Assembly (NCBI RefSeq): GCF_009498275.1
Contig: NZ_CP045643.1
Coordinates: 8,370,001 to 8,434,000 of the forward strand
Length of the DNA stretch: 64,000 nt
Direction of reading: 5' to 3'
DNA from: Streptomyces fagopyri
Lineage (GTDB): Bacteria > Actinomycetota > Actinomycetes > Streptomycetales > Streptomycetaceae
Each line of letters starts with the position of its first letter. Position 1 is the first letter of the stretch. The notes under the pieces are model-generated. The model saw nothing but the letters and a program-made list of their open reading frames with translations, had not been told where the DNA came from and made no database searches. The position numbers and the translations under genes are program-made. This document shows, one piece after another, positions 43,750 through 54,943 of this stretch.

Positions 43750-43905
43750 CGTCATCTCCCTGCCCCGCTCCGCCCCTCCCACGGCCTACCGCGTACGGCC
43801 GCGAGCGTCCCCGGAGGACCCGTACGGAGATCTTGCCGCCGCACGAATGATCCGCACCCCCTGTGGAACCCGCGAACCACATCTCGCGGCGAAACAGGAG
43901 CCACC

Positions 43906-43986
43906 ATGACGCATTCCCGTCCAGCGGCACTCGACGCCCACTGGCGCGCGGCCAACTCCGCCCAACGGGAGAGGAGGAGGCGATGA
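43906..43986 (+). pseudogene. Probable remnant of a phosphoketolase gene N-terminus
   Basis: 26 codons from ATG 43906, preceded by CAGGAG, encode MTHSRPAALDAHWRAANSAQ and an Arg-rich end. LDAHWRAAN matches the N-terminus of xylulose-5-P/fructose-6-P phosphoketolases, where it is followed by a YLSVGQIYL-type stretch that is missing here. After that the frame runs into GGAGAGGAGGAGG and stops as ATGA with the usp start. A deletion joining a phosphoketolase start to the usp leader would explain this. Alternatively it is a functional leader peptide. Confidence 0.55.
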
Positions 43987-44885
43987 GCACCGGTACGCGC
44001 TCCATCACCGTCGGCATCGACGGCTCGCCGACCAGCCTCGACGCCGCCGACTGGGCGGCCCGGGAGGCCAGGCGCCGCCGGCTCCCCCTACGGCTGCTGC
44101 ACGCGGGGACCGGGCCGGCCGTCTCCGGCCGTGTCCCGGACGTCGACGTCCCCGCGGGGCGCACCCGGACCGCACTCGACCGAGCGGCCATCCGGCTCTC
44201 CTACGCCCACCCGGAGTTGGACATCATCGCCCGCCGTACCGGGACACCCGCGGTGCAGGCCCTGCTGGCCGCCGCCGCGGACACGGAGACCCTGGTCGTC
44301 GGTTCACGCGGCTCCACCGGGTTCGCGGGTTTCGAGGTCGGTTCGGTCGCCCTGGCCGTCGCGGCCCGTGCCGAACGCCCGGTCGTGGTGGTGCGCGCGG
44401 GTGAACTCCCCGAGGACGAAAGGACACCCGTCAGGGACGGCGCACCGCCCGGTTCGGCGCCCTACCTGCCGGTGGTGCTGGGCCTCGACGTGGACCGTCC
44501 GGCCGACGACCTGATCCGCTACGCCTTCGACACGGCGGGATTCCGTTCGGCGCCGCTGCACGTGGTGCACGCGTGGACGCGGTCCGAGCCGTACGCTCGT
44601 GAGGTCCGTGCCGGCCGTACGCCCCGGCCCGACGACACGGCCGAGGGCCGGGACGGCGAGGGCCGGGCGCTGGCCGGCGCCCTACGGCCCTGGCGCCGCA
44701 GGTTCCCGGGGACGACGGTCCGCGCGCACGTGTTCCAAGGCCGTCCCGGACCGCACCTCCTGAGGGCGTCCGCACGGGCCGGCCTGCTGGTCGTGGGGCG
44801 CGAGGCGGGCACGGGGCCGGGCCGCGTCGTGCGATCGCTGATCCGGCACGCCCCGTGCGCGGTGGCGGTGGTTCCGCACGGCTGA
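43983..44885 (+). CDS. Universal stress protein, two tandem UspA domains
   Basis: 300 aa. First domain: ITVGIDGSPTSLDAADWAAREA and VVGSRGSTGFAGFEVGSVALAVAARAERPVVVV, the G-X2-G-X9-G(S/T) ATP motif being largely kept. Second domain: LPVVLGLDVDRPADDLIRYAF and LLVVGREAGTGPGRVVRSLIRHAPCAVAVVP. GGAGAGGAGGAGG precedes ATG 43983. It overlaps the stop of the phosphoketolase-like remnant. Typical of hypoxia/dormancy gene sets together with Rv1733c-like proteins. Confidence 0.93.
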   Translation: MSTGTRSITVGIDGSPTSLDAADWAAREARRRRLPLRLLHAGTGPAVSGRVPDVDVPAGRTRTALDRAAIRLSYAHPELDIIARRTGTPAVQALLAAAADTETLVVGSRGSTGFAGFEVGSVALAVAARAERPVVVVRAGELPEDERTPVRDGAPPGSAPYLPVVLGLDVDRPADDLIRYAFDTAGFRSAPLHVVHAWTRSEPYAREVRAGRTPRPDDTAEGRDGEGRALAGALRPWRRRFPGTTVRAHVFQGRPGPHLLRASARAGLLVVGREAGTGPGRVVRSLIRHAPCAVAVVPHG

Positions 44886-45178
44886 CGGGGAAGTCCGGGC
44901 GTAGCACCGGCGCCCGGCCCGGGGCGCGCGATGCACATCCCCCGCCGGGAGTCAGCATTACATCGCACACCGCACATGGGCCGTCCGCCCACCAGGAGGC
45001 TGCTTTGCCGGGAGCGGCGCCACATGTGCGGTCGCGCCGGAGGGCCGACCCCCGATCATTGCGGACGTATGAACGTTGCCGGCGTCGGGGAATAGCCGCG
45101 GCGTGATCGTCCTTGCCCCCATGCCGACCCCGGTGCGCCCCCGCCACCGGTGACAGCGAGGGAGAGCGAGGAAGCAGG

Positions 45179-46099
45179 ATGCCCAAGGCGTACGTCTTCA
45201 CCCGGTACGGCGGCCCCGAGACCGAGGCCCTGGTGGAACAGGACCGGCCGAGCCCGGGAGCCGGCCAGGTGCTCGTCGCCGTCCGTGCGGCGGGGGTGAA
45301 CCCGGTCGACTGGAAGCAGCGGACGGGCTTCCGCCGCCCCGCCGCGGCGGCTCGCGAACTGCCGGCCGTGTTCGGCAACGAGGTCGCGGGAGTGGTCGAG
45401 GAGACCGGCCCCGACGTGACCGGGTTCGCCGTGGGGGACGAGGTCTTCGGCAACCCGGTGGCCGGCGGATACGCCGACTACGCCGTGCTGCCCACGGCGG
45501 TGACCGCCCACAAGCCGGCCGCGCTCTCCTTCACGGACGCGGCGACGCTGCCCGTCGCGGCGGCGACGGCGTACGACGCGCTCCACCAGCTCGGCCTGCC
45601 CGCCGGCGCGACCGTGCTGATCACCGGCGCGGGCGGCGGCGTGGGTGTCGCGGCCACACAGATCGCGCACGTTCTCGGACTGCGTGTGGTGGGGGTCGCG
45701 AGCGACGGCAAGAAGGAGTTCGTCGAGTCGCTCGGAGCCGTGCACGTCCCGGCCGGCCCGGACCTGGCCGAGCGGGTGCGGGCGGCGGCGCCGGACGGTG
45801 TGGACGGTGTTCTCGACCTCGTCGGGGGTGAGGTGCTGGAGGCGGCGGCGACGCTGCCGTCCGACCGGACGAAAGTGATCACCGGAGCCGACCGGGAGAC
45901 GGTCGCGCGACTCGGCGGAGCGGGCGTCGAACGGGCCCGTACGGCCGCCGTCCTCGACGAGGTGGCGCGGCTCGTGGCCGACGGAAGACTCCGGCCCTTC
46001 GTGACCGCGACCTTCCCGCTGGACCGGGCCGGCGAGGCGCTGCGCGCGGTCGAGGACGGCCATGTTCGCGGCAAGATCGTGATCGAGGTCGCCCGATGA
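45179..46099 (+). CDS. NADP-dependent oxidoreductase (MDR family)
   Basis: 306 aa zinc-independent reductase: VLVAVRAAGVNPVDWKQRTGF, PAVFGNEVAGVVEETG, and the nucleotide loop GATVLITGAGGGVGVAATQIAHVLG. GAAGCAGG precedes ATG 45179. It overlaps the following GNAT acetyltransferase gene by four bases. Paralogous to the enzyme at 32166-33086 but clearly divergent. Substrate unknown. Confidence 0.92.
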   Translation: MPKAYVFTRYGGPETEALVEQDRPSPGAGQVLVAVRAAGVNPVDWKQRTGFRRPAAAARELPAVFGNEVAGVVEETGPDVTGFAVGDEVFGNPVAGGYADYAVLPTAVTAHKPAALSFTDAATLPVAAATAYDALHQLGLPAGATVLITGAGGGVGVAATQIAHVLGLRVVGVASDGKKEFVESLGAVHVPAGPDLAERVRAAAPDGVDGVLDLVGGEVLEAAATLPSDRTKVITGADRETVARLGGAGVERARTAAVLDEVARLVADGRLRPFVTATFPLDRAGEALRAVEDGHVRGKIVIEVAR

Positions 46100-46827
46100 A
46101 CGACATCCGAACCCCGGCCACGCATCCGCTGGACAACCCCGCCCTCGGTGCGCTGACCGGACCGCACGCCCACTTTGCCGAGCGCCGCGGCCGCGTCCTG
46201 CGCTACCCCGTCGACGTATCCCCGTGGCTGGCTCTGCCCGACGACCCCGACGCGGACGACTGGGCGGATCTCGCGGCCCTCGTGGGTCCCGGCGGCGAGG
46301 CTCCGCTGGCCGGGTTCGACGGGCGGACCCCGGACGGCTGGGAACTGACCTTCAGCATCGACGGCGTACAGCTCGTGGACGCCGGTCTCGCGGCGGCCCC
46401 GGACGCCGAAGCGGTACGGCTCGGCCCCGCCGACGTACCGGAGATGCTCGACCTGGTGGAGCGCACCAGGCCCGGTCCCTTCCTCGCGCGCACCGTCGAA
46501 CTCGGCACCTATCTCGGGATCCGCCGGGGCGGTGCGCTGATCGCCATGGCGGGGGAGCGGCTGCGTCCGCCGGGCTGGACCGAGATCAGCGCGGTCTGCA
46601 CCGACCCCGACTTCCGCGGTGAGGGCCTGGCGTCCCGGCTGATCCTCGCCGTCGCGCACGGGATAAGGGAGCGGGGCGAGACGCCGTTCCTGCACACCGC
46701 GGCGGGGAACACCGGCGCGATCCGTCTGTACGAGTCCCTGGGCTTCGAGCTGCGCCGCACGACCCGCTTCCTGGCCGCGCGAGTACCCGAACGCCTGGCC
46801 GACGGACAGGCCGTGGGAGTCCGCTGA
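46096..46827 (+). CDS. GNAT-family N-acetyltransferase (FR47-like)
   Basis: 243 aa. The C-terminal ~110 residues hold the acetyl-CoA site: TEISAVCTDPDFRGEGLASRLILAVAHGIRERGETPFLHTAAGNTGAIRLYESLGFELRR. The N-terminal half is an FR47-type partner domain. ATGA overlap with the oxidoreductase suggests co-expression; no shared pathway is evident. Confidence 0.92.
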   Translation: MNDIRTPATHPLDNPALGALTGPHAHFAERRGRVLRYPVDVSPWLALPDDPDADDWADLAALVGPGGEAPLAGFDGRTPDGWELTFSIDGVQLVDAGLAAAPDAEAVRLGPADVPEMLDLVERTRPGPFLARTVELGTYLGIRRGGALIAMAGERLRPPGWTEISAVCTDPDFRGEGLASRLILAVAHGIRERGETPFLHTAAGNTGAIRLYESLGFELRRTTRFLAARVPERLADGQAVGVR

Positions 46828-46884
46828 CGACCGGGGCCCGTGGGCGCCGGGCGGCGCACGGGGGTCGCCCGGCGCCCGGGACGG

Positions 46885-46919
46885 CCGGCGGGAGGTGCCG
46901 CGAAGACGCCTCCCGCCGG
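46885..46919. terminator. Hairpin between convergent genes
   Basis: CCGGCGGGAGG (46885-46895) pairs with CCTCCCGCCGG (46909-46919), 11 bp, 13-base loop. It lies between the GNAT gene and the MarR gene and could serve both. Confidence 0.75.
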
Positions 46920-46927
46920 AGAACCGG

Positions 46928-47443
46928 TCAGTTCTCCGACGCCGTCCCGACGGATTCCTCGGAATCCCCGGACGCCGTGTTGTATCGCACCAGATACGCG
47001 GCGAACCGCTCCAGATCCTCCGCCGGCCAGTCCGCGAGCCGCTCGCGAAAGGCGATCCGGCGGCTGACCGTGACCTGGGCGAGGATCCTGGTGCCCGCCT
47101 CTGTCAGCCGCAGTACCTGTACCCGGTGGTCGTCAGGGTCGAGCCGGCGTTCGATCAGCCCGGCCCGCTCCAGCACCGCCACCTGACGGCTCACCGTCGA
47201 CTTGTCCAGCGCGTAGTGCGCGGCCAGGTCGGTGGCACGGCAGCCGCCGCTCTCCTCCAGGTGGCCGAGCAGGGTGTACGAGACGAGCGAGAGCTCCGGA
47301 TGCATGCGCCCGGCCGAGGCCCTGGCCCGCCGGGCGAAGGCCGTCATCTCGCGCTGGATCGTCTCGACGGCCGCCCCGGCTGCCGCACCGGTGGTGACGG
47401 CGGTCGTGACGACGGTCTCATCGGGCCCTTCGGCTGCCTTCAT
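46928..47443 (-). CDS. MarR-family transcriptional regulator
   Basis: 171 aa. Winged helix: ATDLAAHYALDKSTVSRQVAVLERAGLIERRLDPDDHRVQVLRLTEAG. N-terminal Thr/Ala-rich stretch and acidic C-terminus flank it. ATG 47443 has GGGAGGG upstream; an earlier frame start at 47503 would cover the operator. Divergent from a membrane permease gene, with a GTTGTA..TACAAC palindrome in the 74-base gap, so it probably represses both. Confidence 0.9.
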   Translation of the reverse strand: MKAAEGPDETVVTTAVTTGAAAGAAVETIQREMTAFARRARASAGRMHPELSLVSYTLLGHLEESGGCRATDLAAHYALDKSTVSRQVAVLERAGLIERRLDPDDHRVQVLRLTEAGTRILAQVTVSRRIAFRERLADWPAEDLERFAAYLVRYNTASGDSEESVGTASEN

Positions 47444-47464
47444 GGGAACCCTCCCGCTCTCCTG

Positions 47465-47495
47465 GTTGTATAGTACAACTTGATAGATAGTTGTA
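47465..47495. promoter_or_regulatory. MarR operator candidate
   Basis: GTTGTA-tag-TACAAC at 47465-47479 is a perfect 6-bp-arm palindrome; a further GTTGTA half site is at 47490-47495, about 25 bases on. It fills the short AT-rich gap between divergent MarR and permease genes. Confidence 0.75.
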
Positions 47496-47517
47496 TATGC
47501 CAATCAAAGGAGGTTCC

Positions 47518-48600
47518 GTGCTCATCGGACTGCGCTCACCGGCCCTGCGCCATGTACTCACGCACCTGGTCACCCCGCTGCTGATGTGTCTCGGTATGGG
47601 GTTGGCCTATATGGGCGCGTTTGTCACGCCCGAGCCGCACCACCTCCCCGTGGCGGTCGTGGGCTCCGGCGCCGAGACGAAGGTGTTCGCCCAGACCGTC
47701 AAGGACGCGGCGGGAAGCAAGCTCGACGTGCGGACCGTCGCGACCCGCACCGAGGCCGTCGGCCTGCTCAGGTCCCGTGACATCACGGGCGCCTATGTGC
47801 CGGGGGCCCGGTCACCCGAACTCGTCGTCGCCACCGCCGCGTCCGACATGGGCGCCACGGCTGTCGAGAAGGTCTTCACACCGGTCGCCGCCCGGCAGGG
47901 CGCGGCCCTGAAGGTCACCGACGTCGCCCCGCCGGTCGCCGACGACCCCACGGGCCAGGGGCTGTTCTTCCTGCTGATCGCGCTGAGCATCGGTTCGTAC
48001 GCGTCGGTCGCCACGCTCGGCGCCGCCGGCGCGGAGCTGTCGCTGCGGATACGAGCCCTGCTGGCCGTCGGGGTCTCGGCGGTGGTGAGCGCCATCGGCG
48101 CCCTGCTCGCCGGACCTGTCTTCCATCTCGCGCACCACGACCTCACGAGCGTGTGGGGCATGGCCTGGCTCTACTCGGCGGGCATCCTCTTCGTCGGCGT
48201 CGGCCTCCACACGTTCCTCAAGCGGTGGACCACGCTCACCATGATGGTGCTCTTCGTGATGCTCAACTTCACCAGTTCCGGCGGCCTGTTCCGGCCCGAG
48301 CTGCAAAACGGCTTCTTCGGCGCGCTGCACTCCTTCTGGAACGGCGCCGGCTTCGTCGAGGGCGTCCGCAGCCTCCTCTACTTCGACCGTGACGGACTGG
48401 GCGGCGACGTGTGGACGCTGGCCATCTGGCTGGCCTTCGGTCTGCTGGTCACGGCCGTCGCCGGCGCCGTCGAACGCCGGCGTGCCAGGGGAGCCGTACG
48501 GGAGGAGTCCGTACCGGCGCCGCCGGAGGAGACCGAACAGAGCGGTGCCGCGCGGGAGCGGGAGGCCGCGGAGGAGCTGGAGGAGTCCGTCGCGGTCTGA
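47518..48600 (+). CDS. ABC-2-type permease-like membrane protein
   Basis: 360 aa. One N-terminal helix (about 22-42), a ~130-residue extracytoplasmic domain (LPVAVVGSGAETKVFAQTVKDAAGSKLDVRTVATRTEAVGLLRSRDITGAYVPG), then five helices; YhgE/ABC-2 permease organisation. C-terminal tail is Glu-rich. GTG 47518 has AAAGGAGG at ideal spacing. No ATPase gene is adjacent. It is divergent from MarR and likely an efflux component induced by its ligand. Confidence 0.85.
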   Translation: MLIGLRSPALRHVLTHLVTPLLMCLGMGLAYMGAFVTPEPHHLPVAVVGSGAETKVFAQTVKDAAGSKLDVRTVATRTEAVGLLRSRDITGAYVPGARSPELVVATAASDMGATAVEKVFTPVAARQGAALKVTDVAPPVADDPTGQGLFFLLIALSIGSYASVATLGAAGAELSLRIRALLAVGVSAVVSAIGALLAGPVFHLAHHDLTSVWGMAWLYSAGILFVGVGLHTFLKRWTTLTMMVLFVMLNFTSSGGLFRPELQNGFFGALHSFWNGAGFVEGVRSLLYFDRDGLGGDVWTLAIWLAFGLLVTAVAGAVERRRARGAVREESVPAPPEETEQSGAAREREAAEELEESVAV

Positions 48601-48752
48601 CCGGTTCCCGTGGGACGGTTCCTGTAAGGTGACCGTTCCGGCTGTGGAACGCCCCAGCCCAGGAGTTGCCGAGGAGGTGGGACCCATTACCGCCAGTTCA
48701 GGTCGGGTGCTCTCACCTCGGGTCGACGCGGCTCACCGCCGGTAGGTGACCA

Positions 48753-48786
48753 CGAGAGCGCCCTTCGGCTCACCGAAAGGCTCTCG
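48753..48786 (+). promoter_or_regulatory. Leader hairpin before the methyltransferase gene
   Basis: CGAGAGC (48753-48759) pairs with GCTCTCG (48780-48786), enclosing CTTCGG/CCGAAaG. The hairpin ends six bases before ATG 48793 and its 3' arm holds the only Shine-Dalgarno-like stretch (AAAGG), so it could limit translation. Confidence 0.5.
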
Positions 48787-48792
48787 GCTTCC

Positions 48793-49611
48793 ATGCCTTC
48801 TCCATCCGTTTCCGTTGTCGCCGCTCTCCGTGCCGCAGGCTGTGTCTTCGCCGAGGACGAGGCGGAGTTGATACTCTCCACCGCCCGCACCCCGGACGAG
48901 GTCACCGCCATGGTGGACCGGCGCGCCTCGGGACTTCCCCTCGAACACGTCCTCGGCTGGGCCGGGTTCCACGGTCTGCGCATCGCCGTGGGGCCGGGTG
49001 TGTTCGTGCCGCGCCGCCGTACCGAGTTCCTCGTCGACCGGGCCGTCGCCCTGGGGCGGAACGTCTCCCTGGTGGTGGATCTGTGCTGCGGCTCGGGTGC
49101 GGTCGGCGCCGCGCTGGCCGCGTCCCTCGGCTCACCCGAACTGCACGCCGCCGACATCGACCCGGCCGCGGTCCGCTGTGCCCGCCGCAACGTCGCGCCC
49201 TACGGGGGTCTGGTCCACCAGGGCGACCTGTACGCGGCCCTCCCCGACATCCTGCGCGGCCGCGTCGACATCCTCGCAGCCAACGTGCCGTACGTCCCCA
49301 CGGACGAGGTCGGCCTGCTGCCGCCCGAGGCCCGCGACCACGAACCGCGCACCGCCCTCGACGGCGGCGCGGACGGCCTCGACATCCTGCGCCGGGTGGC
49401 CGAGGAGGCGCCCCGCTGGCTGGCCCCCGGTGGCAGCCTCCTGGTCGAGACGAGCGAACCCCAGGCGCCCCTGGCCGTCGAGGCCTTCGCCCGCGGCGGC
49501 CTCATCGCCCGCCTGGCCGTCTCCGACGAGCTGTACGCCAATGTCGTCATCGGCACCAGACCCCTGAGTGACCGAACCCTGAGTGACCGAACCCTGAGCG
49601 ACCGACCGTGA
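48793..49611 (+). CDS. PrmC/HemK-like N5-glutamine methyltransferase
   Basis: 272 aa SAM-dependent methyltransferase: LPLEHVLGWAGFHGLRIAVGPGVFVPRRRTEFLV, SAM site VVDLCCGSGAVGAALAA, and ANVPYVP in place of the canonical NPPY. The family methylates glutamine in release factors; the changed motif suggests a different or weaker specificity. C-terminus carries three LSDR repeats from a 15-bp DNA repeat that includes the stop. Start ATG 48793 has no clear ribosome site outside the upstream hairpin. Confidence 0.88.
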   Translation: MPSPSVSVVAALRAAGCVFAEDEAELILSTARTPDEVTAMVDRRASGLPLEHVLGWAGFHGLRIAVGPGVFVPRRRTEFLVDRAVALGRNVSLVVDLCCGSGAVGAALAASLGSPELHAADIDPAAVRCARRNVAPYGGLVHQGDLYAALPDILRGRVDILAANVPYVPTDEVGLLPPEARDHEPRTALDGGADGLDILRRVAEEAPRWLAPGGSLLVETSEPQAPLAVEAFARGGLIARLAVSDELYANVVIGTRPLSDRTLSDRTLSDRP

Positions 49612-52025
<2,414 letters not shown>

Positions 52026-52087
52026 GAGCCGGTCGCGCACGACAGCGAGGGCCGTCCCCGGCGGGCGGCCCTCCCTAGGATGAGCCC

Positions 52088-52702
52088 ATGTCACTGCCGC
52101 ACGCGATCCTCACCGCTCTCCTCGAAAGGCCCTCGTCGGGACTCGAACTCACCAGGCGGTTCGACAAATCGATCGGCTACTTCTGGTCGGCGACGCATCA
52201 GCAGATCTACCGCGAGCTGGGAAGGCTGGAGTCCGGGGGATACATCCGCGCCCTGCCGACCGCGCAGCCGGCCCGCGGACAGAAGAAGAGCTACGAGGTG
52301 CTGCCGGCGGGCCGCGACGAGCTGGCCCGCTGGACCGCGGTGAGTCAGGAGCCCAAGCCCCTGCGCGACACGATGCTGCTGCGGCTGCGGGCCTCGGCGG
52401 TCGTCGGCACCGCGGGCATCGAGGCCGATCTGCGTCGGCATCTCGCCCTGCATCAGGAGCAGTTGGCGGAGTACGAGGAGATCCAGGAACGGGACTTCCC
52501 ACCTGGCAGGAGCGCTCCCGAGGATCGTCTGCGGCATCTGGTGCTGCGGGCCGGTATCGATCTGGAGACCTTCTGGACCCAGTGGCTGGGCCATGCGCTG
52601 GAGGAGTTCGAGCACCTGGGAGACCCGCGCGCGCGGCGGGAGGAGTCCGACTCCGGGCCCGCGTCGGATGCTCCGGGGGAGGACCGGTCCGCGTCGGGCT
52701 GA
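52088..52702 (+). CDS. PadR-family transcriptional regulator
   Basis: 204 aa. N-terminal winged helix: HAILTALLERPSSGLELTRRFDKSIGYFWSATHQQIYRELGRLESGGYIRA, then PadR C-terminal coiled helices and an acidic tail. Recognition helix THQQIYRELGRL closely parallels that of the PadR encoded at 62450-63013. Probably co-transcribed with fadH and acting on the 20-bp palindrome upstream. Inducer likely a CoA ester or aromatic compound, by inference. Confidence 0.92.
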   Translation: MSLPHAILTALLERPSSGLELTRRFDKSIGYFWSATHQQIYRELGRLESGGYIRALPTAQPARGQKKSYEVLPAGRDELARWTAVSQEPKPLRDTMLLRLRASAVVGTAGIEADLRRHLALHQEQLAEYEEIQERDFPPGRSAPEDRLRHLVLRAGIDLETFWTQWLGHALEEFEHLGDPRARREESDSGPASDAPGEDRSASG

Positions 52703-52794
52703 GGCGAGGTGGGTGTGTCCCGCGCCGGACGAGCGACCGTCACTGTGGTGGGCCGGTCTTGGTGGGTCAGAGTGATTGCGGCAGCGCCGGTGGG

Positions 52795-53385
52795 TCACAG
52801 CCGTTGGGGCTCGGACCGGCGGCGCAGGAACCAGACCGTGCTCACGACCGCCGTGGTGACGAGGGTCCCGCCGACCACCGTGGTGGCCGTGCTGTGGTCC
52901 GTGGCCGTCCCGCCGAGACCGGCCGACACCCCGCGGGTCGGCGCCGCCGTCGGGGGGAGTGCGGGTGCGGCGGACGCCGAGGACGTCGAAGCCACCGACG
53001 GTGAGGGAGACGGCGGAGGTGTCGAAGGCGCGGAGACGCGTACGGCCTGAGTACCCGCCGTCCGCCCGTCCTGGCAGAGCACGATGACGGTGTACGTGCC
53101 GGCGCCGACGCCCGACCACACCGCCGACTGACCCGCGCTCGTCCCGGTCAGGGACATCTGTCGCCCCTGGGAGAAGTCCGACTGCCCAGGGGAGAGCAGG
53201 GAGGCGCTGCCGAAACCCCCGTCCACGCTCCGACAGGCGCGGGTGGTGACCGTGACCTCGGAACCGCTGGTGCTCACAGAGATGCCCGAAGCCGCCGCGG
53301 CGGCGGTCGCCGCGGCCAGGGCCAGCGGAAGCACTGCGGCGGCCGTGGCCAGGCCCGAGCGGCGGAGATCCCGAGTAGTGCGCAT
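52795..53385 (-). CDS. Exported membrane-anchored protein
   Basis: 196 aa. Signal peptide (MRTTRDLRRSGLATAAAVLPLALAAATAAAAA), a ~90-residue beta-rich domain with one Cys pair (RACRSVDGG, VLCQDG), a Pro/Ser/Thr-rich spacer, and a C-terminal helix followed by RRRSEPQRL. No LPXTG motif, so it is held by the helix. ATG 53385 with GGAGG upstream. Function unknown; typical of Streptomyces surface proteins. Confidence 0.75.
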   Translation of the reverse strand: MRTTRDLRRSGLATAAAVLPLALAAATAAAAASGISVSTSGSEVTVTTRACRSVDGGFGSASLLSPGQSDFSQGRQMSLTGTSAGQSAVWSGVGAGTYTVIVLCQDGRTAGTQAVRVSAPSTPPPSPSPSVASTSSASAAPALPPTAAPTRGVSAGLGGTATDHSTATTVVGGTLVTTAVVSTVWFLRRRSEPQRL

Positions 53386-53612
53386 TGGACTGTCCTCCAG
53401 CGGCACGGCCGGCGGGACGCCCGATGCGCCGCCGAGGAGGGGGAAGGGCCCGTGCTGTCTCGGGACGAGCCAACGGGCCCCCGGCCTGGCCCGCACGCGG
53501 ACAAGACCGGGCAGGTGACGAATTCCTTCGTCCGGCGGACGGCTCCCGGCCGTCGCCCGCCGTCACGCGCCCCTCGCCGTCACGCGTCGCCCGCGGTCAC
53601 CCACCTCCCGTA

Positions 53613-54578
53613 TCACCCTCCCGTCGTCACGGACCGTTCCGCCGAGAACCCGCCCCAGGTCCCGTCCGGCAGCTTCGCCCGCAACCGCACCCGGTACACG
53701 ACCCCGGCGTCCCGGCCGACGTAGAAGCTGTACGTGGACCGGCCACGCGGGGGTGTGCCGCCCCAGACGAGCGAGGTCGCCTGATGTCCGTCCAGGTCGA
53801 TCCGGTACTCCGTGATCACTCCGTCCGTGCGCGGCGGGATCCAGGACAGGTCCAGGTAGTAGGCGCCGTCCTTGCGGTGGGCGCGGACGCCGAACTCGGT
53901 CGGCGCGGTGCCCCGGCCGTCGCCGGCGCCCGGTTCGGTGGCCAGCCGTACGGCGGCGCTCGCGGGGGAGACGTTGTCGGCGGCGTCGCGTGCCCTGACG
54001 GTGAAGGAGTAGTCGGTGCCCGGGCGCAGCCCGGTGACCACCGTCGCGGTCTGTGCGCCGCCGACGCTGTGGATCTTCGAGTCGCCCTGGTAGATGTCGT
54101 ACGAGGCGACACCGCGCGCGTCGGTGGACGGCGACCACTCCAATTGCGCCGCCCGGCTCCCGACCGCCTTGCCGCTGGGCCGGCCGGGCCGGCTCGGCGG
54201 GGTACGGTCCGCGGCGACCGCCGCAGGTGTGGTCGCCCGGACCGCGGCACTCGGCGGTCCGGGGTTCCCGTCGGAGTCCAGGGCCCGGACGGTGAAGACG
54301 TAGGCCGTGGCCGGAGCGAGCCTGGTGACATCCACCATGTGCTCGGCGCCGGGCACCCGGTCGACCTTGGTGGTGCCGCGATACACCTCGTAGGCGGTGA
54401 CCTCCGGCTTTCCCGAGACCCGGTTCCACATCACGTGCACGCTGGTCGCACTGCCCGCCGCGGCCGTGACCCCCATCGGGGCCGGGGGCAGCGGGCCACC
54501 GGGGTCGTCCGCGCCTCCGGCGCACGAGGTCAGGACGAACAGTGAGCCGCACACCACCGCGGGGAAAACGCGTCGCAC
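53613..54578 (-). CDS. Lipoprotein with fibronectin type III domains
   Basis: 321 aa. Lipobox LTSC near residue 19 marks a lipoprotein. Three FN3-like domains follow: PLPPAPMGVTAAAGSATSVHVMWNRVSGKPEVTAYEVYRG, PSRPGRPSGKAVGSRAAQLEWSPSTDARGVASYDIYQG and PTEFGVRAHRKDGAYYLDLSWIPPRTDGVITEYRIDLDG. GTG 54578 has GGGGAGG upstream; an in-frame start exists at 54638. Likely binds polysaccharide or protein on the cell surface. Confidence 0.85.
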   Translation of the reverse strand: MRRVFPAVVCGSLFVLTSCAGGADDPGGPLPPAPMGVTAAAGSATSVHVMWNRVSGKPEVTAYEVYRGTTKVDRVPGAEHMVDVTRLAPATAYVFTVRALDSDGNPGPPSAAVRATTPAAVAADRTPPSRPGRPSGKAVGSRAAQLEWSPSTDARGVASYDIYQGDSKIHSVGGAQTATVVTGLRPGTDYSFTVRARDAADNVSPASAAVRLATEPGAGDGRGTAPTEFGVRAHRKDGAYYLDLSWIPPRTDGVITEYRIDLDGHQATSLVWGGTPPRGRSTYSFYVGRDAGVVYRVRLRAKLPDGTWGGFSAERSVTTGG

Positions 54579-54943
54579 GGGCCTGCCTCCCCTCGACGGG
54601 ATTGGTCTGTACCTATAAGACACGGTCGGCGTGGCCACATCAAGGGCGCGGACGGCCGTTCGTCGGACCGCCGCCGGCTACGTATGCTGATCCCTGACGC
54701 GGCGCGAACTCACCCACCACTCAGGGGAGTTCGCGCCCACGGCGCGGACCGCTGTCGTCGCTGTTCCCGCGCCGGCGAGGGCGGCCGAGCGGCCCGGACC
54801 GACCGAGGACCGGGCCCTCGGCCGCGGCATGCGCCCGCCCGGTCCGCCGTGCTCCTTCCGGCCCTCCCAGGTGGACGCGCTGTAGGACGCGCACCAGATT
54901 GGGTGAGAGCCCGTCAACGTCTCCCGGGAGAGGGTCCCCCATC
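54579..54943. other. Divergent intergenic region before the chitosanase gene
   Basis: 365 bases. GGCGCGAACTC (54701-54711) and GAGTTCGCGCC (54727-54737) form an 11-bp hairpin with a 15-base loop, positioned as a leader structure or terminator. An AT-richer TATAGG at about 54612-54617 (minus strand) may be a -10 for the lipoprotein gene. No gene seen. Confidence 0.55.

Noticed and set aside
48601..48792. Known ribosomal-protein or SRP RNA leader
   Set aside because: No match to the conserved cores I can recall (L10 leader, 4.5S RNA, ykkC, SAM classes).
54579..54943. c-di-AMP (ydaO) riboswitch upstream of the chitosanase gene
   Set aside because: Only a simple hairpin is visible; conserved ydaO junction sequences are absent.
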